This document shows, piece after piece, positions 1 through 6,099 of a DNA stretch of 11,903 bases (position 1 is the first letter of the stretch; every line of letters starts with the position of its first letter). The position numbers and the translations under genes were made by a program. The DNA comes from an uncultured Oscillochloris sp. (GTDB lineage: Bacteria > Chloroflexota > Chloroflexia > Chloroflexales > Chloroflexaceae), in the NCBI GenBank assembly GCA_903877945.1, contig CAIRFY010000428.1, positions 1-11,903 of the forward strand, read 5' to 3'. Below the pieces are notes generated by a model. The model was not told the DNA's origin. It worked only from the letters and a program-made list of their open reading frames with translations, and did not search any database.

Positions 1-183
1 AGGCAGCGATCCCGCATCAAGGTAGTCGGGCAGATCATCGCTGGGCAAGCTGGCGATCATCCGCTCGACATCGGCCACGCGGCTCAGGAAGCCCTTCTCG
101 ATAATACCGGCGAAGTCGTCCTCGGTGGCGGGGATACCGGCGGCGCGCAGGTTGGCACGCAGGTGGTCGATCAGGTTGGTCAA
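1..183 (-). CDS. N-terminal part of an unrecognised protein (truncated by window edge)
   Basis: Sixty-one codons read on the minus strand from a TTG at 183-181 and run off the window start without a stop. The protein begins (M)TNLIDHLRANLRAAG and continues with a Glu/Asp-rich stretch and a PDYLDAGSL segment. It looks like a soluble, helical, acidic N-terminus with no signal peptide or membrane segment. TTG is the best start: going upstream in frame there is no ATG, GTG or other TTG before a TAG 17 codons away, and an AAAGGA Shine-Dalgarno (complement of 193-198) sits 9 nt before it. It lies downstream of the glycosyltransferase on the same strand, separated by about 240 bp of palindromic repeats. 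I do not recognise the family, and the catalytic part, if any, lies outside the window. Confidence 0.6.
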   Translation of the reverse strand, partial: MTNLIDHLRANLRAAGIPATEDDFAGIIEKGFLSRVADVERMIASLPSDDLPDYLDAGSLP

Positions 184-217
184 GGGGAGAGATCCTTTGG
201 CTACGCTATACTCCGTA

Positions 218-348
218 AGGCATGTTTCAATCTAGCGTGACAGTTCAGCGCCGAGGCGATGAGGCGATGACTCGATACGAGCGCCTCATCGCCTCGGCGC
301 ATCATCGCAAGACTGTCACGCTGAATGTGCCCATTTTGAAACATGCCT
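218..348. repeat. Nested triple inverted repeat (about 131 bp)
   Basis: Three sets of complementary arms are nested around one centre. The outer arms are 13 bp (218-230 with 336-348), the middle arms 11 bp (234-244 AGCGTGACAGT with 312-322), and the inner arms 19 bp, perfect and GC-rich (248-266 with 282-300), around a 15-nt loop. The unpaired spacers differ in length between sides (3 and 3 nt left, 11 and 13 nt right), as if small palindromes had been inserted in or lost from a larger one. No T-tract follows on either strand, so it is not a classic terminator. It fills the gap between two minus-strand genes. Confidence 0.85.
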
Positions 349-383
349 AAGACATGGTTCAGAACAGCTTGACAGTGTGCAAC

Positions 384-433
384 GTTCGTAGTAGGCGCGT
401 CAGCGCCAAGCGGCTGAATCCGCCACTACGAAC
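384..433. repeat. Inverted repeat at the 3' end of the glycosyltransferase gene
   Basis: GTTCGTAGTAGGCG (384-397) pairs with CGCCACTACGAAC (421-433) apart from one extra base, enclosing a smaller GGCGCGTCAGCGCC-type palindrome. Outside it, CAGCTTGACAGT (365-376) is matched, with one mismatch, by the reverse complement of 432-443. The ACTGTCACGCT block at 432-442 is also identical to the middle arm of the neighbouring 218-348 structure (312-322). The stop codon of the glycosyltransferase (426-428) lies within the right arm. Confidence 0.75.
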
Positions 434-1571
434 TGTCACGCTGCCACCTGACACCTGACACCTTGTCTGGCGCCTCAGCATAGACAGCCTCAACACGGTC
501 GAGCATGCGGCTCAGGCTGAACTCGGTTTCAGCGCGACGGCGGCCAGCCGCGCCGAAGGCGCGGGCCAGGGTTTCGCTCTCCATAATCACCCGGATCGCC
601 CGCCCCAGAGCCTGCGGGTCGGACGGAGGCACCACAATCCCGGTCTGCCCGTGGAGCGTGACGTAGCTCGTGCCGGTGCCGAGCTCGGTGGCGACCACCG
701 GCAGCCCGGCGGCCTGGGCCTCGATCTGCACGATGCCGAATGCCTCGCTGCGCTCAACCGAGGGCAGCACAAGCAGGTCGGCAGCGTGGTAATAGGCTGG
801 TAGCTCGGCATCGTCCTCGACCGACAGGAAGTGGACACGGTCGGCCACGCCGAGATCCTGGGCCAGTTGCTCCAGGTCAGCCCGGCGCACGGTGGCGTCT
901 GCGCCAATGATCAGGGCGCGCCCAGGGGCGAGTGCCATCGCCCGCACAAGCTGGTCAACGCCCTTGTAGTAGCGCAGCCGACCGACGAAGAGGGCCAGGG
1001 GGCCGGGGTAGCGCGCACGGATGGCGGCAATTTTGGCCGGGTCAGGGTGGGCGAAGCGGGCGAGGTCGATCCCGTAGGGTACCACGGCGCAACGTCCGGC
1101 AAGGGGCGCGAGGAAGGGCGAACTGCGCACGTAGGCCGGGCTGGCGGCGATGATCCGGGCGGCCCGGCGCAGGGTGCGTCGCAGCAGGGGCGCGTAGAGC
1201 GTGAGCAGGTGGCGCTGACGCACAATATCGCTGTGGTAGCTGACCACCAGCGGGGCACGCGGGCCAGCCAGGGTCAGGGCTACGTCGCCGGTTGGGTCGG
1301 GCATGTGTAGGTGGACGAGGTCGGGCCGCTGGCGAGCCGCGTGGGTCAGCAGGGCCGGGCTGAGCGGGGCCGAGGCTACGGTGGCCAGGCGTCCGGCAGC
1401 GATCACCCGCACGCCCCCAATCTCGTAGATCTCGTCGTGCCGGGTACGCCCGCTGGTGAGTACGGTGACGCGGTGACCACGGGCCACAAGCCCCTCGGAG
1501 AGCATGCGTAGGTGGTTCTCAATCCCGCCGAGGATGGGAAAATAATCTTTGTAGACCTGGAGGATGTGCAT
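426..1571 (-). CDS. GT4-family glycosyltransferase (GT-B fold)
   Basis: This 381-residue protein of normal length for the family should move a sugar from an activated donor to a glycan or lipid acceptor at the cytoplasmic membrane face. The N-terminal Rossmann domain starts MHILQVYKDYFPILGGIE, with the glycine pair at 15-16 that GT4 enzymes use near the acceptor and donor phosphates. A VHLHMPDP segment lies at 86-93 and VVSYHSDIVRQ at 109-119. The C-terminal domain shows VPYGID (164-169), FVGRL (195-199) and YKG (202-204), and the donor-binding E-X7-E motif is E276 to E284 in SEAFGIVQIEAQAAGLPV. The nearest recognised type is the RfaB/PimA-like mannosyl or related transferases, but the sugar cannot be told. 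The Shine-Dalgarno is weak. The last residues (about 368-381) are encoded by heptad and palindromic repeat DNA, so the original C-terminus was probably shorter or different. Expression may start from the TATAAT at the edge of the adjacent TIR element. Confidence 0.93.
   Translation of the reverse strand: MHILQVYKDYFPILGGIENHLRMLSEGLVARGHRVTVLTSGRTRHDEIYEIGGVRVIAAGRLATVASAPLSPALLTHAARQRPDLVHLHMPDPTGDVALTLAGPRAPLVVSYHSDIVRQRHLLTLYAPLLRRTLRRAARIIAASPAYVRSSPFLAPLAGRCAVVPYGIDLARFAHPDPAKIAAIRARYPGPLALFVGRLRYYKGVDQLVRAMALAPGRALIIGADATVRRADLEQLAQDLGVADRVHFLSVEDDAELPAYYHAADLLVLPSVERSEAFGIVQIEAQAAGLPVVATELGTGTSYVTLHGQTGIVVPPSDPQALGRAIRVIMESETLARAFGAAGRRRAETEFSLSRMLDRVEAVYAEAPDKVSGVRWQRDSS
445..464. repeat. 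Heptanucleotide tandem repeat CACCTGA
   Basis: CACCTGA occurs twice exactly (445-451, 452-458), followed by a partial third unit CACCTT (459-464). It lies inside the last codons of the glycosyltransferase. It is short, but has the same 7-bp period as the other arrays in this window. Confidence 0.6.
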
Positions 1572-1595
1572 GGTGACGCATGGCCTGACTGACCG

Positions 1596-1604
1596 ATTAT
1601 AGCA
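1596..1604 (-). promoter_or_regulatory. Extended -10 (TGCTATAAT) at the element border, facing the glycosyltransferase
   Basis: Read on the minus strand, the left end of the TIR element plus two flanking bases gives TGCTATAAT, an exact TATAAT preceded by the TGn extension. No good -35 lies 17 bp away. Initiation about 7 nt further would be near 1589, about 18 nt before the glycosyltransferase ATG. This is motif recognition only. Confidence 0.45.
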
Positions 1605-1699
1605 ATCCTCTTGGGGTTGTTGTGTGGAGTCAAGGCTTTAGCCGGATAAGGCCGCCTAAAGGCTCGACTCCTTTTCATAACCAGTTTAGGATTGCTATA
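1598..1699 (-). mobile_element. TIR element copy 1 (MITE-like, 102 bp)
   Basis: The copy is bounded by TATAGCAATCCT (1598-1609) and its exact reverse complement AGGATTGCTATA (1688-1699). The centre contains imperfectly complementary GGAGTC-type arms around a GGATAAG region and can fold into a long hairpin. No coding capacity is present. It is called minus because it is the reverse complement of copy 2, from which it differs only by 4 extra bases in the centre (all 98 other bases identical). The TA at each border is compatible with TA target duplication, as in Tc1/mariner-IS630-related elements, but the palindromic ends make this unprovable here. Confidence 0.85.
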
Positions 1700-1732
1700 A
1701 GTCGGCCCCCGTACTTCCGGTGTGTACGAGCA

Positions 1733-1761
1733 GAGCTGTTGCAAAGTCACCGCAACAGCTC
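1733..1761. promoter_or_regulatory. Perfect 10-bp stem-loop
   Basis: GAGCTGTTGC (1733-1742) and GCAACAGCTC (1752-1761) are exact reverse complements around a 9-nt loop. It lies between the divergent glycosyltransferase and ABC exporter genes, about 140 bp upstream of the exporter promoter. No T-tract follows. It could be an operator or a small relic repeat. Apart from this, 1700-1890 shows no convincing gene. Confidence 0.5.
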
Positions 1762-1896
1762 GGTATGTCCTAGAGAGCCGATAGACTTCTCGAATAACTG
1801 GGGATATGATGTTGCCACATTATACATGTTTGGCGTTGTACGTGGAGGAGCCAATGGCAACCACCGAGTCGTCTTCGTGATGCCAGCATAGGGATA

Positions 1897-1905
1897 TGGT
1901 ATAAT
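1897..1905 (+). promoter_or_regulatory. Extended -10 promoter (TGGTATAAT) for the ABC exporter operon
   Basis: TATAAT at 1900-1905 is preceded by TGG, giving a full extended -10 element. No good -35 is found at 16-18 bp, which extended -10 promoters can tolerate. The predicted start is near 1912, giving a leader of about 150 nt that contains a run of eight T (1923-1930) and the heptad repeat before the first exporter gene. Confidence 0.5.
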
Positions 1906-1930
1906 TTGGAACACGAGTTCGCTTTTTTTT

Positions 1931-2048
1931 GATTGTAGATTTTTGATTGTAGATTTTTGATTGACCTTCGATCAACGTTGTGAAGAGGAGTCACGGCTCC
2001 AAGACGATTGTTATACAATCGAAAATCGAAAATCGAAAATCGAAAATC
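1931..2048. repeat. Heptad inverted-repeat element A (GATTNNN / NNNAATC)
   Basis: The left arm is GATTGTA, GATTTTT, GATTGTA, GATTTTT (1931-1958) plus GATT. The right arm, after AATC at 2017-2020, is four exact copies of GAAAATC (2021-2048). Since GATT and AATC are reverse complements and both arms keep a strict 7-bp period, the arms can pair imperfectly over about 32 bp around a 54-nt centre. The right arm ends 2 nt before the AGAGG Shine-Dalgarno of the first exporter gene. An open frame runs through the right arm from TTG 2008, but its residues only reflect the repeat. Confidence 0.75.
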
Positions 2049-2064
2049 CCAGAGGTTCACCAAG

Positions 2065-3867
2065 GTGGCACAACGCCGCGAATTCACCGCATTGAACGCA
2101 TATACCTACGACCAGCGCAGCACGGGGCGCTGGATTTTCTCGCATATCCGGCGCTACTGGTACTTCGCCCTGGGCTTCTACGTCTGTTTCACCATCGCCT
2201 GGAGTTGCTATGCCGGTGCCCAGGTGCTGATCGGCCGCGCCGCCAACGAGGTGATCAACCCCAGCGCGCCCAACGGCCTTGTGATCGTCGCCCTTACCAT
2301 CCTGGCGGTCATGGTCAGCGACGGGTTCTCCGGCCTGCTCGGTAGTCTCTCCGCCGAGAGCGTGGCCGCCCGCTTCGAGGCCGATGCCCGCCAGGAGCTA
2401 TACGAGAGTCTGCTCGGCAAGAGCAAGGGATTCCACGACCGCCAGCGCGCTGGTGACATCATGGCCCGCGCCACCGATGACACGAACCAACTCTCGAACA
2501 TGATCGTCCCTGGTGGAACCCTGGTATCCGAGACGGTCATGGGTATTGTCATCCCGCTGATCTACATCGCCTTCATCCGGCTGGAGTTATTGCTGGTGCC
2601 GCTCTGCTTCGTGGCCGCCTACATCATCACCGCAAAGGCGTATGTGCGTCGGCTCAACCCGGTGGTGCGCGATCAGCGTGAGCAGTTTGGGGTCATGAAC
2701 GCGGGTCTGGAGGAGACGATCTCGGGGATTGAGGTGGTGAAGGCCAGTGCCCGCGAGGGCTTTGAGCGTGCAAAGTTCCGCCGTAACGCCCGGCTCTTCC
2801 GCGACTTCTTCGTGCGCCAGGGCTATATCGAGGCTCGCTACCTGCCCCTGCTGATCTACGGCGTCGCTCTGGGCCTGAGTTTCCTGCACGCCATGTGGCT
2901 CTACCGCCAGGGAACCATCGCTATCGGCCAGGTGATCGCCGTAGTGGGCCTGGTAAACGTGCTGCGCTTTCCTACCTTCATCTCGCTCTTCGCGTTCTCG
3001 TTGCTCCAGTCCGGCATCGCCAGCGCCAACCGCATTCTGAAGATCGTCCGCGCCGAAACCGATATGGACGAGAACAGCGGCGGCTACAGCGCCCAGATGC
3101 GCGGCGAGATTGTATGTGAGGATGTGGGCTTTAGCTACGAGCGACAGGAGTCTGACGCCTCACGCTCCACGCCTCACGTCTCACACGTTCTCCAAAACAT
3201 CTCCTTCCGCATCGCGGCCGGACAGACGGTGGCAGTGGTTGGGCAGACCGGGAGCGGAAAGAGCATCTTGACCCATCTGGTGAACCGCACCTACGACGTA
3301 AGCGCCGGGCGGGTGCTGATCGACGGTGTGGATGTGCGCGCATGGAGTATGGACTCGCTGCGCTCACAGATCGGCACGATTGAGCAGGACATCTTCCTGT
3401 TCTCGCGCAGCATCGCCGATAACATCGCCTTTGGCGCACCGGAGTCCAGCCGCGAGCAGGTGATCGTCGCCGCTCAGGCCGCCCAGGCTCACGACTTTAT
3501 CAGCACATTTCCCGATGGCTACGATACGGTGGTGGGCGAGCGTGGCATGACCCTCTCCGGCGGCCAGCGCCAGCGCATCGCCCTGGCCCGCGCCTTCCTG
3601 AGTGACCCGCGCATTCTGATCCTCGACGATAGTACCAGCGCCATCGACAGCGCCACCGAAGACCAGATCCAGCAGGCCATCCGCAAGGCCCAGGAGGGCC
3701 GCACGGTGCTGCTGATCACCCACCGTATCTCGCAGATTCGCTGGGCCAACCTGATCCTGGTGCTGGAGGGCGGGCGGATCTCAGCCGCCGGAACCCACGA
3801 GCAGCTCTTGCACAGCTCGCCGCTCTATCAGCGGATCTTTGCCCGCTTTGACATTGCAGATGGTTGA
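2065..3867 (+). CDS. ABC exporter half-transporter, degenerate-ATPase-site subunit
   Basis: This 600-residue membrane protein has an ABC type-1 transmembrane domain (about 30-320, roughly six helices) fused to a nucleotide-binding domain (about 345-600). Walker A is GQTGSGKS (393-400), the Q-loop is IEQD with Q441, the signature is canonical LSGGQ (497-501), Walker B is ILILD (517-521) and the switch histidine is H553 in ITHR. The residue after Walker B is D522 instead of the catalytic glutamate. That is the mark of the degenerate site in heterodimeric exporters such as TM287/288, BmrCD and LmrCD, so the partner is the gene 59 nt downstream. The substrate is unknown; lipids, drugs or peptides are usual. 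I prefer GTG 2065, with AGAGG 9 nt upstream; the upstream TTG 2008 would add 19 residues encoded by heptad DNA. Residues about 361-374, between the first strand of the nucleotide domain and VLQNISF, are an insert encoded by another heptad repeat. The C-terminal residues IADG also fall in heptad DNA. Confidence 0.93.
   Translation: MAQRREFTALNAYTYDQRSTGRWIFSHIRRYWYFALGFYVCFTIAWSCYAGAQVLIGRAANEVINPSAPNGLVIVALTILAVMVSDGFSGLLGSLSAESVAARFEADARQELYESLLGKSKGFHDRQRAGDIMARATDDTNQLSNMIVPGGTLVSETVMGIVIPLIYIAFIRLELLLVPLCFVAAYIITAKAYVRRLNPVVRDQREQFGVMNAGLEETISGIEVVKASAREGFERAKFRRNARLFRDFFVRQGYIEARYLPLLIYGVALGLSFLHAMWLYRQGTIAIGQVIAVVGLVNVLRFPTFISLFAFSLLQSGIASANRILKIVRAETDMDENSGGYSAQMRGEIVCEDVGFSYERQESDASRSTPHVSHVLQNISFRIAAGQTVAVVGQTGSGKSILTHLVNRTYDVSAGRVLIDGVDVRAWSMDSLRSQIGTIEQDIFLFSRSIADNIAFGAPESSREQVIVAAQAAQAHDFISTFPDGYDTVVGERGMTLSGGQRQRIALARAFLSDPRILILDDSTSAIDSATEDQIQQAIRKAQEGRTVLLITHRISQIRWANLILVLEGGRISAAGTHEQLLHSSPLYQRIFARFDIADG
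3159..3186 (+). repeat. Heptanucleotide repeat inside the ABC exporter gene
   Basis: Four 7-bp units follow each other: CTCACGC, TCCACGC, CTCACGT, CTCACAC. They encode most of the residue 361-374 insert (Ser/His/Pro/Thr-rich), placed just after FSYE of the nucleotide-binding domain, where relatives usually have a short turn. This looks like expansion of a heptad repeat tolerated in a surface loop. Confidence 0.65.
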
Positions 3868-3915
3868 TTGCAGATTGCAGATTGTTGGTCAACCCGCGCC
3901 CTGCAATCGGCAATG
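3852..3915. repeat. Heptad inverted-repeat element B between the two exporter genes
   Basis: The left arm has five heptads (CATTGCA, GATGGTT, GATTGCA, GATTGCA, GATTGTT; 3852-3886). The right arm has TGCAATC and GGCAATG (3902-3915), complementary to the left arm type. The element begins in the last codons of the first exporter gene, contains its TGA (3865-3867) and reaches the GAGG Shine-Dalgarno (3915-3918) of the second. The 59-nt intercistronic space is almost entirely this element. Confidence 0.75.
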
Positions 3916-3926
3916 AGGAACTTCTC

Positions 3927-5738
3927 ATGGGTTTTCTCTTCGACGGCCTCGACGCCGAGACGTATGACCGCAGCTATAGCGATGGCGACTTGGTGCGGCG
4001 CATCCTGGGCTATTTCCAGCCGCAGGCCCGCAAAATGGGCATCGCCGCTACGATGATCGCTATCGCTGCCCTGCTCGACGCCGGTATTCCCATCTTTATC
4101 GCACGTAGCATCGACATCCTGAGCGCCGATACCACCGTCAGTCGGATCGCCCTAACCTCCCTGGGCCTGGCTGCCCTGGGCGCGACCTCGTGGGTTTTTA
4201 ACCTGGTGCGCCAGACCCTGGCTTCCCAGGCGGTGGGCGATGTGGTGCTGAAGATGCGCGAGGACGCCTGCGACTCGGTGCTGCGCCGCGATATGTCGTT
4301 CTACGACCAGTTCTCGTCGGGCAAGATCGTCAGCCGCGTCACCTCGGATAGCGCGGCCTTCTCGCAGGTGATGAACCTCTCGATGGAGTTGATCAGCCGA
4401 CTGCTGTTGGTGTTCGCCCTGATCGGCTACCTGGCGACCGTGAGCCTCAAGCTGACTGGCATCCTGGTGGGTCTGGCCCCGTTCATTATTGGCGCAGCCC
4501 TGGCGTTTCGGGCCATCGCCCGCCACACGATCACCGCCTCGCGGCGCATGAATGCCGAGGTCAGCGGCCACATTCAGGAGACGGTGAGCGGCATCGGCGT
4601 GGCCAAAACCTTCCGCCAGGAGCCAGCGATCTACGCCGAGTTCCTCACGGTGAACCGCCAGTCGCAACGGGTGAACCAGCGTACACGCTATGTCTTCAGC
4701 AGCATCTTCCCGATTATGAACATCCTGTCCGCTATCGGCACGACCGCCCTGGTCTATGTAGGCGGTCTGGATGTGCGCAGCGGCGCGATCAGCGCGGGCA
4801 CGTGGTTCCTGTTCATCCAGGGTCTCCAGAGCATCTGGTTCCCGCTCACCAGCATTGCCTCGTTCTGGAGTCAGTTTCAGATCGGTCTGGCCGCAGGCGA
4901 GCGAGTTTTTGGCCTGATTGACGCCGAGCCACGGGTGGTGCAGTCCGACGACCTGAAGCTGCCAACGCTGCGCGGCGAAATCCAGTTTGCGCAGGTAAAC
5001 TTCGAGTATAAAGACGACGAGCCAGTACTCACGGACTTCAGCCTGCACATCCGCGCTGGCGAGACCCTGGCTCTGGTAGGGCATACCGGCTCGGGCAAGA
5101 GCAGCATCGCTAAGCTGGTGGCCCGCTTCTACGAGTTCCAGGGCGGCCAGATCAGCATTGACGGGGTGGACATCCGTCAGCTCGACCTGGGCGACTACCG
5201 TGCGCGGCTGGGCATGGTCACGCAGTCGCCATTCCTTTTCGACGGCAGTGTGCGCGAGAATATCCGCTACGGGCGGCCCGACGCGGGCGACACGGAGGTG
5301 TTGGCGGCGGCCCGCCACGTGGGCGGCGACGAGTGGATCGCCGGGTTGCCCAACGGCCTTGACAGCCAGGTCGGCGAGCGCGGGGCGAGCCTCTCGATGG
5401 GGCAGCGCCAGCTCGTGTCCCTGGCCCGCGTGCTGCTCCAGGATCCGGCGATCATCATTCTGGACGAGGCCACCGCCAGCGTGGATCCGCTCACCGAGAC
5501 ACTGATCCAGGAGGGGCTAGACACGGTACTGGCGGGGCGCACAGCGATTGTGATCGCCCACCGCCTAAGTACGGTGCGTCACGCCAACCGGATCATCGTG
5601 CTGCGCAAGGGCGCAATTATCGAGGAGGGCAGCCACCGCTCACTGCTGGAGGCCAACGGCCACTACGCCGAACTCTACAACACCTACTTCCGCCACCAGA
5701 GCCTGGAGTACATTGAGCAGGCCCGCAAGACGGCGTGA
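3927..5738 (+). CDS. ABC exporter half-transporter, catalytic-Walker-B subunit (partner)
   Basis: This 603-residue protein has a type-1 exporter transmembrane domain (about 35-315, six likely helices) and a nucleotide-binding domain (about 350-600). Walker A is GHTGSGKS (385-392), the Q-loop glutamine is Q433, Walker B is IIILD (509-513) followed by the catalytic E514, and the switch histidine is H545 in IAHRLST. The signature is LSMGQ (489-493) instead of LSGGQ. In a heterodimer this degenerate signature would face the Asp-type Walker B of the upstream subunit, so one ATP site is degenerate and the other is fully canonical. Start ATG 3927 has TGAGG 8 nt upstream; an earlier in-frame TTG at 3864 would add 21 residues of heptad-encoded sequence. 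It is co-transcribed with the upstream gene, and a terminator hairpin lies about 270 nt downstream. Confidence 0.94.
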   Translation: MGFLFDGLDAETYDRSYSDGDLVRRILGYFQPQARKMGIAATMIAIAALLDAGIPIFIARSIDILSADTTVSRIALTSLGLAALGATSWVFNLVRQTLASQAVGDVVLKMREDACDSVLRRDMSFYDQFSSGKIVSRVTSDSAAFSQVMNLSMELISRLLLVFALIGYLATVSLKLTGILVGLAPFIIGAALAFRAIARHTITASRRMNAEVSGHIQETVSGIGVAKTFRQEPAIYAEFLTVNRQSQRVNQRTRYVFSSIFPIMNILSAIGTTALVYVGGLDVRSGAISAGTWFLFIQGLQSIWFPLTSIASFWSQFQIGLAAGERVFGLIDAEPRVVQSDDLKLPTLRGEIQFAQVNFEYKDDEPVLTDFSLHIRAGETLALVGHTGSGKSSIAKLVARFYEFQGGQISIDGVDIRQLDLGDYRARLGMVTQSPFLFDGSVRENIRYGRPDAGDTEVLAAARHVGGDEWIAGLPNGLDSQVGERGASLSMGQRQLVSLARVLLQDPAIIILDEATASVDPLTETLIQEGLDTVLAGRTAIVIAHRLSTVRHANRIIVLRKGAIIEEGSHRSLLEANGHYAELYNTYFRHQSLEYIEQARKTA

Positions 5739-5750
5739 TCCTGACTGCCT

Positions 5751-5848
5751 TATAGCAATCCTAAACTGGTTATGAAAAGGAGTCGAGCCTTTGGCCTTAT
5801 CCGGCTAAAGCCTTGACTCCACACAACAACCCCAAGAGGATTGCTATA
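5751..5848 (+). mobile_element. TIR element copy 2 (MITE-like, 98 bp)
   Basis: It begins TATAGCAATCCT, ends AGGATTGCTATA (5837-5848) and starts 12 nt after the second exporter stop codon. Its reverse complement matches copy 1 at all 98 positions, copy 1 having 4 additional bases in the centre. Copies 1 and 2 are therefore inverted relative to each other and enclose the exporter operon (1598-5848). No coding capacity is present. Confidence 0.88.
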
Positions 5849-5850
5849 CG

Positions 5851-5975
5851 CCCCTCATCCCCACCACTCTCCCTCACGGGGCATATAACGATTACTTTAC
5901 CGTTCTGTGCGACCCTCACCCCTTGCCCCTCTCCCTCACGGGGAGAGGGGGCTGGGGGGTGAGGACTGTAAAGTA
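5851..5975. repeat. C-rich palindromic element: one partial and one complete copy
   Basis: A partial copy, with left-arm and loop sequence ending CTCCCTCACGGGG, lies at about 5851-5882. A complete copy has a CCCTCACCCC-type left arm (5913-5935), the 5-nt loop TCACG, and the right arm GGGAGAGGGGGCTGGGGGGTGAGG type (5941-5964). An outer 8-bp pair, TACTTTAC (5893-5900) with GTAAAGTA (5968-5975), extends the palindrome. The same core recurs inside the GT39-like gene and begins again at the right window edge. Confidence 0.75.
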
Positions 5976-6004
5976 TCGGCGAACCTTGTCTCAAGCGAGA
6001 ATGC

Positions 6005-6048
6005 AATGAGGCGAGGACGCGATAACATCGCATCCTCGCCTCATTTTT
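6005..6048 (+). terminator. Intrinsic terminator hairpin downstream of the exporter operon
   Basis: Arms 6005-6023 and 6027-6045 are complementary at 18 of 19 positions around a 3-nt loop, and a run of five T (6044-6048) closes the plus-strand side. On the minus strand the sequence after the stem is not T-rich. It should therefore mainly stop plus-strand transcription from the exporter operon and protect the convergent rpsA gene. Confidence 0.65.
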
Positions 6049-6099
6049 CATCGTGGTGATATGCGCCCGGCGCATGTAGCACGGTCTGGTTGCCGCAGA

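Noticed and set aside
199..235. Promoter for the partial left-edge gene (TTGAAA and TATAGC on the minus strand)
   Set aside because: The spacing of 14 bp is too short and the -10 is weak; transcription may come through from the glycosyltransferase.
1622..1891. Possible small gene between the divergent genes (89 codons, plus strand)
   Set aside because: It begins inside TIR element copy 1, lacks a ribosome binding site and shows no protein-like pattern.
1909..1930. GAAC-ACGA-GTTC hairpin plus eight T as a terminator before the exporter operon
   Set aside because: The stem is only 4 bp and lies at the predicted transcription start, so it is unlikely to terminate anything.
2008..2064. Upstream TTG start adding 19 residues to the first exporter subunit
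   Set aside because: The added residues only encode the GAAAATC heptads, and GTG 2065 has a well-spaced AGAGG.
4152..5318. Minus-strand open frame of 388 codons antisense to the second exporter gene
   Set aside because: It mirrors conserved ABC motifs on the other strand, and its His/Gln/Ala-rich translation has no recognisable domain.
1582..5750. Shared CCTGACTG just left of TIR copies 1 and 2 as a target-site preference
   Set aside because: The block lies at different distances from the element (6 and 3 nt) and is only 8 bp; chance is sufficient.
5940..5964. G-quadruplex in the G-rich arm of the palindrome
   Set aside because: There are only three clear runs of three or more G, and the arm pairs with its own C-rich complement.
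5797..6075. Minus-strand frame of 92 codons downstream of rpsA
   Set aside because: It consists of the TIR element, the C-rich palindrome and the terminator hairpin read as codons.
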